DNA from: Paraconiothyrium sp. Pb-2020
Lineage: Eukaryota > Ascomycota > Dothideomycetes > Pleosporales > Didymosphaeriaceae
DNA: 64,000 nt
Assembly (NCBI GenBank): GCA_022419385.1
Contig: JAJUBI010000007.1
Location: 2,885,768-2,949,767 of the forward strand
Direction of reading: 5' to 3'
The translations under genes and the position numbers were made by a program. Below are positions 1-11,291 of the stretch, piece by piece (the stretch's first letter is position 1; every line of letters starts with the position of its first letter). A model generated the notes under the pieces. The model ran no database searches. It had not been told where the DNA came from and saw only the letters and a program-made list of their open reading frames with translations.

Positions 1-380
1 AGCTCCTGGCGAGGCTCTTCCTGATTGAGGACATGTAGGGCCTCTTCGAGCGGCCGATATTACAGCACTACGATTTGACTCTGGACTTTGGGGTGGCTGC
101 CATCGGAGCGCTCCGATAGGCGCGGCCGCATATCGGATGCTGGTTCAGTTGAGCATCGCACTCTTAAAGTCCTAAGGACAACGCACCCTTTGAAAGTGTT
201 CAAGCCCGTTGAGGAGTTCGCAACTCCCTTATAAATCTCATATCCAAGGTCCACTTGTGGAGAAGTGGTGTTTGTTGTGTATGATTGTCGTTTCCATTTC
301 TCGAATGGCGTGGCATGAGGGCTTGCTACGATACTTTCGAAGGTCGCCGCAAGAATCAGCAAAGACTTTAGAGATATCAT
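1..380 (-). CDS. Carboxylesterase type B, 5' part only (runs off the left edge)
   Basis: N-terminal part of a secreted carboxylesterase/lipase-type hydrolase. Exon 1 is 380..187 and encodes a signal peptide (MISLKSLLILAATFESIVA) followed by VDLGYEIYKGVANSSTGLNTFKG. A 47-nt GT..AG intron (186..140) splits a Gly codon. Exon 2 (139..1) continues with IRYAAAPIGALRWQPPQSPE, the strand/turn typical just after the start of type-B carboxylesterases. The start at 380 was chosen because it opens directly onto the signal peptide; an in-frame ATG at 422 would add 14 hydrophilic residues in front. The catalytic Ser, Glu and His lie outside the window, so activity cannot be judged. The family hydrolyses carboxylic esters outside the cell; the substrate is unknown. 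Confidence 0.85.
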
Positions 381-2231
381 TGCACTGTCACAAATCTTGA
401 TACCATGTTTTGGAGCGCACACTGCTCACTTTATGGCTGCACTACTAAGTGCCATGTTTTCCACCTCAATGCCGAAGCGGGGAATTTTTAGTATGAGTAG
501 GAAGCGCATCATACAGCTCGACCCCGCTTACGATGCGTTCGCCCGTAGCAGAAGACCAAATGCAACTAGACCACTTACGATCGACGGTGTGGTTTTCCTG
601 GAAATGAGTCGTCGTGATCGAGGCTGGGGACGGATGCATCGGGCACTAGACAATGAAATGCGCAAGTCCTCAACCTGATGCAGATTAGCTCCGAGCATCG
701 CACGTACATGTACCGTAGTCGAAGCAACCATTAATTATCAATACCTTCACAAGCTGCGATTGGTCGGTACCGGTGTTTCTGGCGGCGGTGACAGTTGTTT
801 TGCTCTTCGTGCGCGTTCATCAATCTGTGGTGCGCATCGTCTCTACCTTAGCAGCGTCGTTGGCTGCTCGCGACAAAGGCATCAGAGAAGAGAGACAGAA
901 ACGAAGACAAGGTCCCGAGATGCATGAGAAAAGCCTTTACGCACTTCATTGTGCGACGGGCGATTTTCGTGTGAACGGCCACTTTAACATTGCCGGCACC
1001 GTTAGTGCTGGCTGTCTCGGCCAAAGGCGATGCGTGGTCTGACGCAAACAGGCCCAGTATAAGTTTTAGTTACTTCGCGCCCGAGGTATCGGTTGGAGAC
1101 TTGTTTTGGAAGTGCCCGCGGACCACGATGAGCGCGCAATTGAGGTGCAGAACGATATGATGATGGCCACCAATGACAGGGAGAGGCACCTGCAATAGGC
1201 GACGGGTCTGTGCGCTAGGGTGTGCAGGCGCAGGCGCAGGCCCATCCCTCATCTCATCTACCTGCATCATTGTCTCGAATGCACAGCATGATCGGCGAGA
1301 GGCCTGAGTTCCCGTTCTCCATTCTGGTAATGGAGTGAAGAGAGGTATCTAGACAATCCGAGTATGCGGGAACGTCTTCATCTGCCGACGGAAGAAATTC
1401 TAGGCTCGATCGGGAACACCCGACAAGGCCACCACAGCACATTCGCACCTCCGGGTTTGCCCCTCTTCTCGGGCATCGTTTGAGATTGATGGAGGTGCAG
1501 CGGCAAAGTTCGGTCCAAGTCTACCTTTTTACACCCCTGCGCCTTTCTTCTACAGGAATCTCTTGCGCTCAACATACCATTGGTGCGCTTAGCATCGTCG
1601 ATAGACGTTCGATGGCCCCATGATGCGGGAGGATCCTTCGGTGTTCATTCGTACCTGGCTAGCAAAGACGGTCTCATCTCGGCCCAAGATACCGGCCTTC
1701 GCGTTGGTCTACACGTGGGAATGAAAGAAAATAACGTGGTGGACCAATTCCCGAGCGCAGCCATCTAAGCGCTTGAGACTAGTAAACCGTTACTGACAAC
1801 ACAGAAACATGCCACAAAGAAAGGCCACTTGTTTTAATTAGATGCCTAGATCGTCACCTACATCTATTCCTTGGGACGAACGCCATGTCCGGGCGTTGAA
1901 TCGCACGTTGCGCCAGCCGCCCTGGCGGGTCCGTGGACTCGCAACCATGGGCACGTGTGTGCTCGCTCAGAATGCGCAGATCAGTTGCATACCTAAACTT
2001 GCCGTACTCCGCTTTGCAGCAGTAGAAACTCCGATCTGGGCTTCCGCTACCATGATCGTCTCGGTCTACGCGTCCCTGATGGTGGGTTGCTCTATAATCG
2101 CCACGTGTGACCCCTTGTCCCTCGGCCGGGCCCGTCTAGATGGGGTATCTATGCCGCATCGCTACTTAATTGCACAGCATCCCAGGTCTTTTCTTGGTGC
2201 CCCTCAGGCAGTGCCACGGTGAGATGTGCTC
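381..2231. other. 1.85-kb stretch without a supportable gene
   Basis: This holds the promoter side of the carboxylesterase (-) and of the rhodopsin-like gene (+). Open frames here are short and show no recognisable domain. One 35-40 codon segment on + (about 1077-1197, ending PADHDERAIEVQNDMMMA..HLQ) has protein-like composition but is preceded by a stop and has no credible upstream exon. Confidence 0.5.
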
Positions 2232-3867
2232 ATGGCATCTCCATTGCGTCCACCACCTCCAGTGCGTGCCCTCCGTCAATATTCAACTTCACTATTGACT
2301 TGTTGTAGGGTGTCGCATCCGACTTTAACAGGCCCGGATTCTTAGCTTTGCCAGTGGTGGTCACAGCAGGCGTGTGTCTACCTTTGATTTTCCTGTGCGC
2401 ATTTGCCCGCATCCTCAGTCGTGTGCTTGCTCGCAAATGGACCTTTCAAGACTGTAAGTATGAGCCTGAATAACATGATCAACTTCACTGACGCAAGAAG
2501 ACCTCTTCTGCTTCACACTGGTAGGCAGCGCGTACACTTCAACGCTTGTGCTGTTCATTAACATCATGCAAGGTGGTTGGCGTAGCCTTCATTACTTACT
2601 CGATACCTTGTAAGCGTTTTTTCACTCCCCTTCACCCTATATTGACTCAGTGTGTAGTGACGATTGCCGAGTCTTTTGGGTACCATGTCTGGGACATTGA
2701 TACTCGCCGCTTGACTAAGCCTTGGATGCTTGTATGTTCTCCCTAGAGATGTCCCACCATTCCACTGACATATAGCTGTAGCGATTTCTAACATTCGCCA
2801 TTTTCACAGGCCCGGTTCTCTGGTTTAGCAAAGCCATGATCATTGCGCATTTGCTTCATGTTTTCACATCCGTAAGATGGTTCAAGAATACCGGATACAT
2901 CATTATCGTGGTAACTGGCATGATCTACGCACTCTATACTTGCACTACAAGCATTGCATGCTCTCCGAAGCCGCATGATGATCTCGACTCCTACGTTAAT
3001 GGCTTTGCTGCAAGGACATGTTCTGGGCCCGGAGCAGCAAACATGGTTATCGGCATCCTCATGGCACTCTTCAACTCACTTGCCGACTTCTATTTACTGG
3101 TCGCCACCTTTGTGCTCAGCCCGTCCATGAAAGTTACGGACAAGGAGAGACGGGTTATCTATCTCATGCATACTGTGGGAGTGATGTAAGACAATAGTCA
3201 CTGCGCGATTTGACGGCCTCCTAACAGTGTCTAGCGCTTCTGTGTGTAGCATTCTAGGCCTCGTCTACCGCATCAAGGCGTACCAGCATGTCGATCTCAC
3301 TGGCTACCAGATTCCTATCATCGTCGCATTGTAGGCAACCAACAGCACCATCCTACTCAAAGTGCTAACCATAGTGTCAGGATCCTAGAGGTCTCCATCA
3401 GCCTAGTGATACCATGCATGTCCAGCTTCTACCAAATCTACCGGCACTATACCTATGTCGAGCTCAATGAAAGGACCACAATCGGCACGCCCAGCACTAC
3501 CCGCTACAACAGTACGCTTTCGTACTACAAAAGCCCATCGCGCACACAGACATCCACGCCTGTACCAGATCCGAAAACAAGCTGGCGCAAGACGCACATG
3601 AGCGTTGAAGAACTACCATTTCGGAAGACGTCTGTAGACTTCTACCGAAAGAGTCCGCTCACTTTCCAGGGTGCCCGAGACTCGCGCATGAAGAGGCTGC
3701 CGCCCACTCCCCTGCCGATGGCCTCGCGGAACAATTCTGTCGCAGAAAGTGTGGAGGGTGGGGCGAAGAGACCGAAAACACCGAAGTCGCCAAAGACCCC
3801 AAAGACGCCCAAAACGCCGAATAGTGTCCGGAGTATGCGCCTTCCTATACTCTTCGAGCGTGGATAG
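2232..3867 (+). CDS. Fungal rhodopsin-domain (PTH11/SAT4-like) integral membrane protein
   Basis: Seven-transmembrane protein of the fungal rhodopsin-domain family; ligand and role unknown, possibly a surface receptor. Exons: 2232-2261, 2309-2453, 2501-2572, 2658-2735, 2810-3185, 3235-3330, 3381-3867; the total is 1284 nt (427 aa) and stays in frame. It starts MASPLRPPPPGVASDF, followed by membrane segments (ALPVVVTAGVCLPLIFLCAF; DYLFCFTLVGSAYTSTLVLF) and a GYHVWDID motif matching the G-x-H-x-W-D loop of the family. The last helices are IVIVVTG-type and ILEVSISLVIPCMSSFYQIY, then a cytosolic tail of about 130 residues. The tail is Ser/Thr/Pro-rich and ends in K-T-P repeats. The exon 4 donor is uncertain (2731 fits GTATGT better, 2735 keeps the frame). 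The intron 3 donor (2573) is also weak. Confidence 0.8.
3772..3825 (+). repeat. 9-bp tandem repeat coding Pro-Lys-Thr/Ser units
   Basis: Six nearly exact 9-nt units (ccgaaaaca, ccgaagtcg, ccaaagacc and so on) encode PKTPKSPKTPKTPKTPNS in the tail of the rhodopsin-like protein. Each unit gives a Thr-Pro or Ser-Pro next to Lys, a plausible proline-directed kinase site. The repeat could vary in length between strains. Confidence 0.8.
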
Positions 3868-4802
3868 TCATCTCTAAGTTTCAACAAACTTATCACATGT
3901 CATAAGGTGATCCCTACTGATGCATATATCTCTCCTAAGTGAGAGTTTTATGTCGGATCATTATGGTGTTTGGACAAAACGGATTACATTACGATACCCT
4001 ATGCCGGTAGGGGCGGTCATTTGTAAAGGAAAGCGTTATCATTATATAATGTAGAATATCCTTAAAAGTCAAAAGTACATAATTTCTCTCACTATTATCT
4101 ACCATCATACATCTTTCGCATATTTTTTTTTTGCAGTGCCTGTCTCTCATGGGGTAATCGACCAGCGGAACCTCTAGATCGCAATCGTACTCAGTCCGGA
4201 ACAAGATCTTAGTGTTGCTGGGAACCTTCTCAATACTAATTGTCCTCCCAGCAAATTGAGAAAGCATGTGCAGTCGAGCAACGTGGGTCCTTCATGCCTA
4301 TCCCGACGAAATTCGGGAATATCGGCGTTAACACCATTTCCGACCGTTCTTAGACGTCACTCTACCACCACTCCCCTCATTGTCACATACACAACTACAA
4401 CGCCTTTACGACAACTGAAACAGAGTCCTGAGGCCCAAAAGCTCTTCAATTGCCTATAATCTAGAGCAACAGAGCTGAATCTGGCTTAGAACCGCACTAC
4501 GGACTCCCCTACCACGCGGGAACCCCGTAAGCTACCTTCCCCATCCGACACGGGCGCTCCCGAAGCGATCAATCATTCTGCACTTTTGTTATTCTAGAAA
4601 CATGCTTTTGCGACGCCTTGGCCACACTCAACGCACTCATGGGTTCGGCTTCGACGCAATACATGTTCCGTGCGCCCCCGTTCTCGGGCGGCCTGAAACG
4701 CTGACGAGTGAATGGTAGTTTGCTGCTCGAGCCTCCTGGTGAACACCCCGTATCTCCAATACAGGATCTTTTTATTTCGCACGAGCACTACTTGCGAGCA
4801 AG
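3868..4802. other. Intergenic, AT-rich in part
   Basis: No gene recognised. About 3900-4140 is AT-rich with short T/A runs, probably the 3' flank of the rhodopsin-like gene; the rest is upstream of the SDR. Two weak frames (- near 3989-4267, + near 4256-4459) lack any known motif. Confidence 0.45.
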
Positions 4803-6080
4803 ATGTCCGTCTTCAAGTCTGGTTCCAGAGCTCTTATCACCGGCGGTGCTTCTGGAATCGGTCTTGCAGTGGTGCAATTATGCTTGAAGCATGGAATGCG
4901 TGTTGCCCTTGTTGACTTCAACAAAGAGACGCTTGATCTTGCGCAGAAGAGTCTGAAGGGTGACGTGCAGTACTTGCAGGCGGATGTTAGTCAAGAGCAG
5001 GAATGGAAGGGCATTAAAGAGAAGGTTGGGGAAGTGGACTTCCTCCTATTGAACGCGGGAATTGGGGCTAAAGGCACATGGGGAGACTCCGAGTACTTCT
5101 CGAAGGTGAGTTGCTTCGATTAGAGGAAGGTCAATGAGGCCATGCATGCCATCGGGTGCTGTACGCGATGAACGTGTTAGCTGTGTCATTACGGACTTCG
5201 GCTACCACCACGTGGGCACCCCTACATACGACAAGCCCCTACCATATACACGCCACCACGGCTGCAGCAGGCCATCTGCATACAACTAAACCATTACCGA
5301 TTGTGCCATCGCCACCCTTGCCACTCTATACCCCTGCGCTAATCAACAACCCCTTACAGATCTTCTCTACCAACCTCTTCGGCGTTACCAACGGCCTGAA
5401 TACCTATGTACCAAGCTTTCAATCCCGCAGCAATGGCTCTCCAGCTGCCATCGTCATCACGGGTAGCAAGCAAGGTATCACGAACCCTCCGGGTAACCCG
5501 GCGTACAATGCTAGCAAAGCCGCCGTCAAGTCGCTCGCCGAGCATCTGAGCTGGGACCTCCGGGAGAACAAGGGCGTCAGCGTGCACTTACTCGTGCCGG
5601 GGTGGACATTTACGGGGCTGGTAAGTTCCCCTCGTTTCTTATCTAGATTGTGACACCATCATGGAGGGCCGTTTGACGCAGCCGGGACTATCCTGATACC
5701 CTGCACTCGTGCGAATCCCTCTTCTCTCCACCTGCTTACACTACTCAGTCCGGCAACGTCCCCGGAAAGTCCGCGGAGAAGCCTGCCGGCGCTTGGTCAC
5801 CCGAGCAAGTCGCTTCGTATATGGAGCAGAAGATCAAAGACGATAAGTTTTACATCATCTGCCCGGTAAGTTTCATCCCCCCGTAACCCTTGCACACGAG
5901 TCTGCTGCTCTATGAGCCCCTGCTAAATGGAAACAGGACAACGATGTCAGCGAGGAGACGGACAAGAAGCGCATGCTCTGGACGGTTGAGGACATAGTAA
6001 ACGAGCGCCCTCCGCTTACGCGATGGCGAGACGAGTACAAAAAGGAGGCGGAAGAGTGGATGGCGAAGCAAAAGGTTTAG
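4803..6080 (+). CDS. Short-chain dehydrogenase/reductase (SDR)
   Basis: NAD(P)-dependent oxidoreductase of the classical SDR type; substrate unknown. Exons 4803-5105, 5360-5620, 5749-5865 and 5937-6080 give 825 nt, 274 aa. Cofactor motif TGGASGIG at residues 13-20, NAG at the end of beta-4 (LLLNAGIG), catalytic Ser about 137 (VITGSKQG), Tyr150 and Lys154 (YNASK). After the active site comes LVPGWTFTGL, then a C-terminal helix rich in Lys/Glu. Intron 1 is unusually long here (254 nt); the others are 71-128 nt. The start follows an adenine at -3 (gcaagATG). Confidence 0.9.
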
Positions 6081-6176
6081 TCCTAGATACTGGAACGGGC
6101 ACTGTTGCTAAGTACATGAGAGTGAAATGGTTAGCTAGGCGGGTATAATGCTATATACGAACCCGTAGAGAGAGGT

Positions 6177-9134
6177 CTATGGCTTCCCATTCGCATCAGC
6201 AGCAGAAGTCAATGTACTCAAGTCCTCTCTTGCCGTTTCGAAGCGCTCGACGCCAGGCCTCTCAACGTTCCCTGCTTCCGCATGTGGTGCTGGATCGGTG
6301 GTAAGGGCCCCAAGATCAGCGGTGACGAAGCGTTCTACACCCGGCCTATCTTGAACCTTCTCTACCTCATCTTTGCCCTCCTTCTCCATCGCATCTCCAC
6401 CCCCATTGACCACCGGAAACCCTTTGCCGCCTTCCTCAAGACCAGGAGTTCCCATATGCACGCTCTCCAAAGTCACCATGCTAGCATTCGCACTCGCGTT
6501 CCCCTCCCCACCAACTCTCAAGCTGAACGGATACGCGATCCCACCTCTCGTTGGCCGCGTACTCGTCCCATCTGTCGCGGGAATCAACGTCGGCGGACTC
6601 TGCGGCCTTTGTTCATCCGCTGGCAGTACAAGCGTTGGGGTTGGCGCCCCATGGCTACCATCTCGCTCCGGTGCGATGACGGTTGCATCGGCGAGGGAGG
6701 GGGTCGGCGGAGCGAGGTGCGAGAGGTTTTCCATGGACGCCGTGATTTGGCCGCGGTCTGTGACAGTCGAGTGACGGGAGCGGGAGCGGGAGCGCGCAGT
6801 GGACTGGGCGGGTTCAAGGTGTTTTGCGGATTTGCGGCGGGTTGACCGTGGAGTAGTAGGGGACTTTGGATCTGATGCGCCATCAGTTGCCCCGTCGGTT
6901 GCAGTAGTATCTGGAGCAGGTGGTTCTGCAACTGTGGAATGATCTGCTTTTTCTTCGCGGACGATCTGTATATCATGTTAGTCTGAATGAGCGGAAGGGA
7001 GAAGGGAACATACTGTGGCTTCATCATGTTTACTTCCCCACAAACTCCACAGCGCCATACCCCAACTTTTCTTGGTCTTCTTTTCCTTCTTCATGCCTTT
7101 TACTCTGCGGCCTGCCAGTGCGGTGGGGGGAGGCTTCTCGCCGTCGAATCCTTCATACCCCTTTTCCATGTCCCTCATTCTCCTCCTCTGGATCTTGAGT
7201 TTCTGCTTCGCGAACTTCCCATTCCACTGCTGCTGCGCCTTCATCCACTTGTTAACCGGACCCTTTTTTGGCACTCCGACTTCGCTGATCGGTAGATTGA
7301 GTGCCTCCAACTCTTGCGGTGGGGGAAGTGGGTAGATGCGCCCATGGCGGTCGACACGTTGGCGGATCATATGATTCTCAAAGGCCGGTATGGGGTCGCC
7401 AGCTCTACCTACTACAGCTCCTTGCTCTATCTTCGTGTTTATACTTTCGAAGCCTACATGTTGCGCGCTTTGCGGCATGCTCAGCTTGATGTCTTCGGCG
7501 CCGAGCTGGCTGTCGGACGAAGTAGACGCCGAGTCGCTACTGACGATTGAAATACTTTCATCATCCATGATGTCAATCGAAGTTTTCTGCGCTCGAGCGA
7601 GAGCCCAAGCGCCGAACTGCGCGACGCCGCGATACATGTGCTTTGCCGGCCGGGTGAAACTAAGCGTCGGTGCAACATGGCATAGGTCGTCCCAAATTTG
7701 TAATTGTACGTTGGTGGGTCTGTATCTAGCTGCTTGCGCTTGGATTGCTTCGGCTGTTTGGTGGTTCGATGGCGGAGGAAGGTATGCAAGGGGCTGGGCG
7801 GCCTTGTGAGCAATGTAGATCTGCTCATCGCGCAGAAGTTCTCCTCCGCCGACCTGGATCAAAAGAGGTGGAAGTCCGCCTAACGAAGGTTGCAGCGCCG
7901 GAGAAACCAGCGGATGCGTGAGCATATGGTTGGGCGCATACATCTGGATCTGGTCCTTGATCTCGATTAACTTCCCGTCAAGCTGAAGGGAAAGCGTCGA
8001 TTTGGGTCCTATACTATATTTGCCGTCCTGCGAGATCCAGGTTTCTGGCCCAGCTCCGTTGCTCTCATCCGATACCGGCGCGTTCAGGAGGTCCTCCAGA
8101 TCTGGCTTCTCGGCCTTGGTGAGCGAAAAGCCCCGTACGCGGTCTTGTTTTTCTTCTTTCTTAACGGACTTCTCTTCTTTCTTTTCTTCCCGTGTGGGAG
8201 CAGTGTCAGCCTTTGGCTTACGATTGCTAGGTCTGTTGCCTTCGAGTGCAAGTAGATCATCAGCGTTAGGGGGTGGCCAGCTCAAGCTTGGCTTGTGAAC
8301 GAAGCCATGCGCTGGAATGTAATCCAATTGACCATCCCCAGCCAAGCTAGGAAAGCTGTGTGTAAGATCCACCCAAGGGGATAGCAATATCGCTCCAGCG
8401 GGAAGAGGGATGCCCTGGTCGCGCATCACAACCAACATCGTCAACACCATGCCACCGCCCGCCGAGTCGCCAGCCAAGATTATAGTAGACGGATCATGTT
8501 TCTGTTCCAGCAGGTATAGGTAACTGGCAAGACAGTCCATCAACCCACACGGAAACGGAAACTGCGGCGCAAGCCTATACCTCGGCGCGAGGACTCTAGC
8601 CTTCAGCTTCCTTGCATGCCGCTGCATCTGATAGCGGTGCTCGTCCACGCTGCCAAAGTAGTACGCCCCGCCATGCACATACAACATGATTCTCTGGCCC
8701 TTTACATTTGGTGACTTCTTGCGCTCCTCCATATCCTTGCGCATTTCAATCCACTCCGCCTTGAGCTCCTCGCTTCCATCCCTTCTCCATTCCCACCACG
8801 TGTTGCCTCCGACTGCTTTGATTCCATCAGGACCCAGCTGCGCGCGTAAGTAGTTGGCGGAGCGCTGCAACTGCGCGTTGGGAATTACGAGGTTGTCGAC
8901 GTGGACCCAGTGGGGTACTGGGACCCACTGCGAGGTGAAGGCCTGCAGCTCGTCGACGGCGTGGAAGGACGCGTAGTGCAGGAATCTTCTAATGAGTTCG
9001 AGGCCTTCGTGATACGAGATGTGCGCCGTGGGTTTCTGCTTGAGCGGTTTGCGGTTTAAGTAGTGCGAGATGTAGGTTTCGATAATGGTGGGCGCGACAG
9101 CGGCGCCCACGGTGATGGTGTTGACTTTAAACAT
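6177..9134 (-). CDS. Alpha/beta hydrolase (HSL/arylacetamide-deacetylase type) with long disordered tail
   Basis: Esterase/lipase-like protein of 969 aa. Exon 1 is 9134..7014; a 48-nt intron (7013..6966) follows, then exon 2 6965..6177, in frame. The catalytic fold is in the first half: oxyanion motif HGGAYYFGS, YRLAPQFPFP, nucleophile elbow GDSAGGG, acid near GGGELLRDEQIYIAHK and His in DDLCHVAPTL. About 90 charged residues (RKPKADTAPTREEKKEEKS...) are inserted between the nucleophile and the acid. The last 350 residues are low-complexity: a basic stretch, RSRSRSRHS, then acidic/Gly/Pro repeats including two copies of (R)PGVERF. Usual family members have 300-500 aa. The N-terminal TVGAAVAPTIIETYISHYL could associate with membrane. 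Substrate unknown. Confidence 0.88.
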
Positions 9135-9558
9135 AGCGGTATCGCATGGATGCGCGCAGCTTGGGGATAGAAAAGAGGGGTGTTAGGCAGAATGTAGGAC
9201 AAGGTAGTAGGAGGGCGGGAACATGGCGAAACTTGTGCCCTCGTGCACTGTGTCAGGGGAACGTGAGATGTGCTCAGTGAGATCCGTGTTGTTCCCCAGA
9301 TAGATCTTCACGAGCAAGGGTCCAGCAACGCCATTTACGTCACTCTTGACCCACTTGAGCATGAGACGCTCATTTGAGACGAGCGCAACGCAATCCTTCC
9401 ATGCTTGGGGCGGGATTGTCCCCCATTAAAGTTAGACGCGAGCTGAGGGTCACCAAGAGAGTCTCCATGCCAACTTCACAAACGGTTAGAACCATGATGT
9501 ACAGTGTAGTGCACCCATCTTGAAACAAAAGAACGATTCATGACATGCCATTCTGTAT
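9135..9558. other. Intergenic: promoter side of the hydrolase
   Basis: This lies between the hydrolase start (-) and the BFR2 stop (-). No gene, RNA or repeat seen. Confidence 0.5.
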
Positions 9559-11122
9559 CTAGCTTCTGAATAGCATCAAGCCTTGCTCTTCGGCATCCAT
9601 TGCATCATCTTCTTCGCTCTCAACGTCGTCGTGCTCGCCCAGTGCAAGCCGTTGCCCAAATAGGCTGCTAAAAAGTTCGTCCCGCTGTCGTTCACCCCAA
9701 AGCCCTCTTTCTTCCGGCGCCATGAAATTTTGCAGTTTCTCGTGCACGGTATATCGCAATCGTCGTCCCTTGCTTGCTTTCGTGTCGACGACCTTCCTCG
9801 TCTTCGCTTCACGCGCTACCTGCCATGGCGCCTGCACCACGAACTCTGCCGTGCCGCTGTTAGAAAGGTCGGCGGACCGTTGCTCGAGTAGCTCCTTCAG
9901 GAGTAGGCCGTAGAAGTCAGCGTCATCATAGATGTTCACATCTGGGACAGGCTTAGAAGTTGCGGACTGGATGGGCGCGCAGGAGCGGGGGTTATGTGTT
10001 CGCGCGACAAGGTGGTCTGAATTGATAAGCTGGGAGTCGAGTACTTCGGTCAATGTCTGCTCGGCGCTGACATTGAGCTGTCGCTGAGCAGTGGCAATCT
10101 TTGCAGTCCGTGTCTTCGCAGACCACTTCTCTAAGACGGATCTTCTTTGCTTCTTCGCGGCGCTTTCGGAGGCCTTCAGGTTGTCCCAAATCTCGGAAGA
10201 AGTCGTGGTGGATGTAAAGGGTGTTCGCTTGCGCTTTTCGCCCGTACGCGCCTCCGCTATCGAAGCCTTGAGATCCGTGAGGTTGTTTAAGAGCGTCAAT
10301 GCCGCAGCCTCGGCGGCATCAATGGAGGAAGATGGCGCAGATTGGTCTTTGTAACCTTCAGCGACGATGGAATTAGTCGAAATCAACGCCTTCTGCAAGC
10401 GCACACGGGTGTTGAGGAAAGAATCGAACGTCTTTCGCTGGGTTTTGATCGCTTGGCCTTTGGCAACATCTGACTGAGCGGCTGCAGCCAGACTGCTGGT
10501 GAGCGACTTCTGGTCCTTCATCAGCTCTCGCACGTCTTCCTTGTTCTTTCCCATAAGCGCCCGAACATCATTGCCATCCTCGCCCTCGGACACCTCATCA
10601 TCGTCTGAGGCTTCTTCGGAATCTTCCTCTTCCTCTTCATCCTCGCCGTTTACGTCCTCGGCCTCATCTGAGGCTTCCTCTTCGTCGCCAGACCCCTCAA
10701 TGTGCACATCGTCTTCTTCGCCACTCCCCGAATCAACGAGTCCTGGAGCCATCCCATTTTCAGATTCAGCTTCGCTGTCTTCTTCATCCTCGCTGCCGCT
10801 GCCATCTTCGTCAAAGCGCTTCGCGAACGGGTCGTCGCTATCCTCGTCTTCCACGGCATCGCGGCTAACCTGGGTACCAGTGTATTGCGGACCCAAGGGA
10901 ACAACCTCCTTCTTTCTCAGCTTGCTCTTGCCAACATCTGCGTAATGCTCGCGACCGGCATCATCGTCTTCCGCGCCAGATAAATCGGAGCGTTCGTCTT
11001 CGCTAGAGCTTGACGGCGCCGGATCAAGCAACGCCTCGGGGTCGAAATCTGAAGGAAAGAGTCAGGCTTGAATTTGACAGCGAAATGATTGCAGACTTAC
11101 CAGTAATCTTGGACTTCTTCAT
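9559..11122 (-). CDS. BFR2: BFR2/AATF family rRNA-processing factor
   Basis: Nucleolar protein of the small-subunit processome (AATF/Traube/Che-1 in animals, Bfr2 in yeast). A short exon 1 (11122..11101, MKKSKIT) joins after a 52-nt intron to exon 2 (11048..9559), 503 aa in all. The junction gives DFDPEALLDPAP, the conserved family start. Acidic low-complexity blocks run from about residue 70 to 165. The AATF region follows (KTFDSFLNTRVRLQKALIS), then DDADFYGLLLKELLEQ and the C-terminal TRAUB signature VDTKASKGRRLRYTVHEKLQ. It is divergent with IND1 and only 169 bp away, so a shared promoter is likely. Confidence 0.95.
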
Positions 11123-11291
11123 GGCGTTATGGGTAGCTTGTGAGGTGTGAGGAATTGGGAAGCGGCTTTGCGGCCCCACTAAAAAGTTTCGGCTGCGAAA
11201 TCTTGGCAGGCGCTTTTGGCGCGTTTGCACGTTCCGTCCTCCAAGCTGCGGAGCTTCTTCGCCGCTCATTCGTCACGATCGCGATGCGACC
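11123..11291. promoter_or_regulatory. Bidirectional promoter BFR2 / IND1
   Basis: Only 169 bp separate the two start codons, so both 5' UTRs and core promoters must fit here. No clear TATA box is visible; the stretch is GC-rich near the IND1 side (CATTCGTCACGATCGCGATG). Confidence 0.6.

Noticed and set aside
10499..10945. Ser-rich open frame opposite BFR2
   Set aside because: A mirror of the Asp/Glu tracts of BFR2 (GAG/GAT read backwards gives Ser/Pro); no signal of its own.
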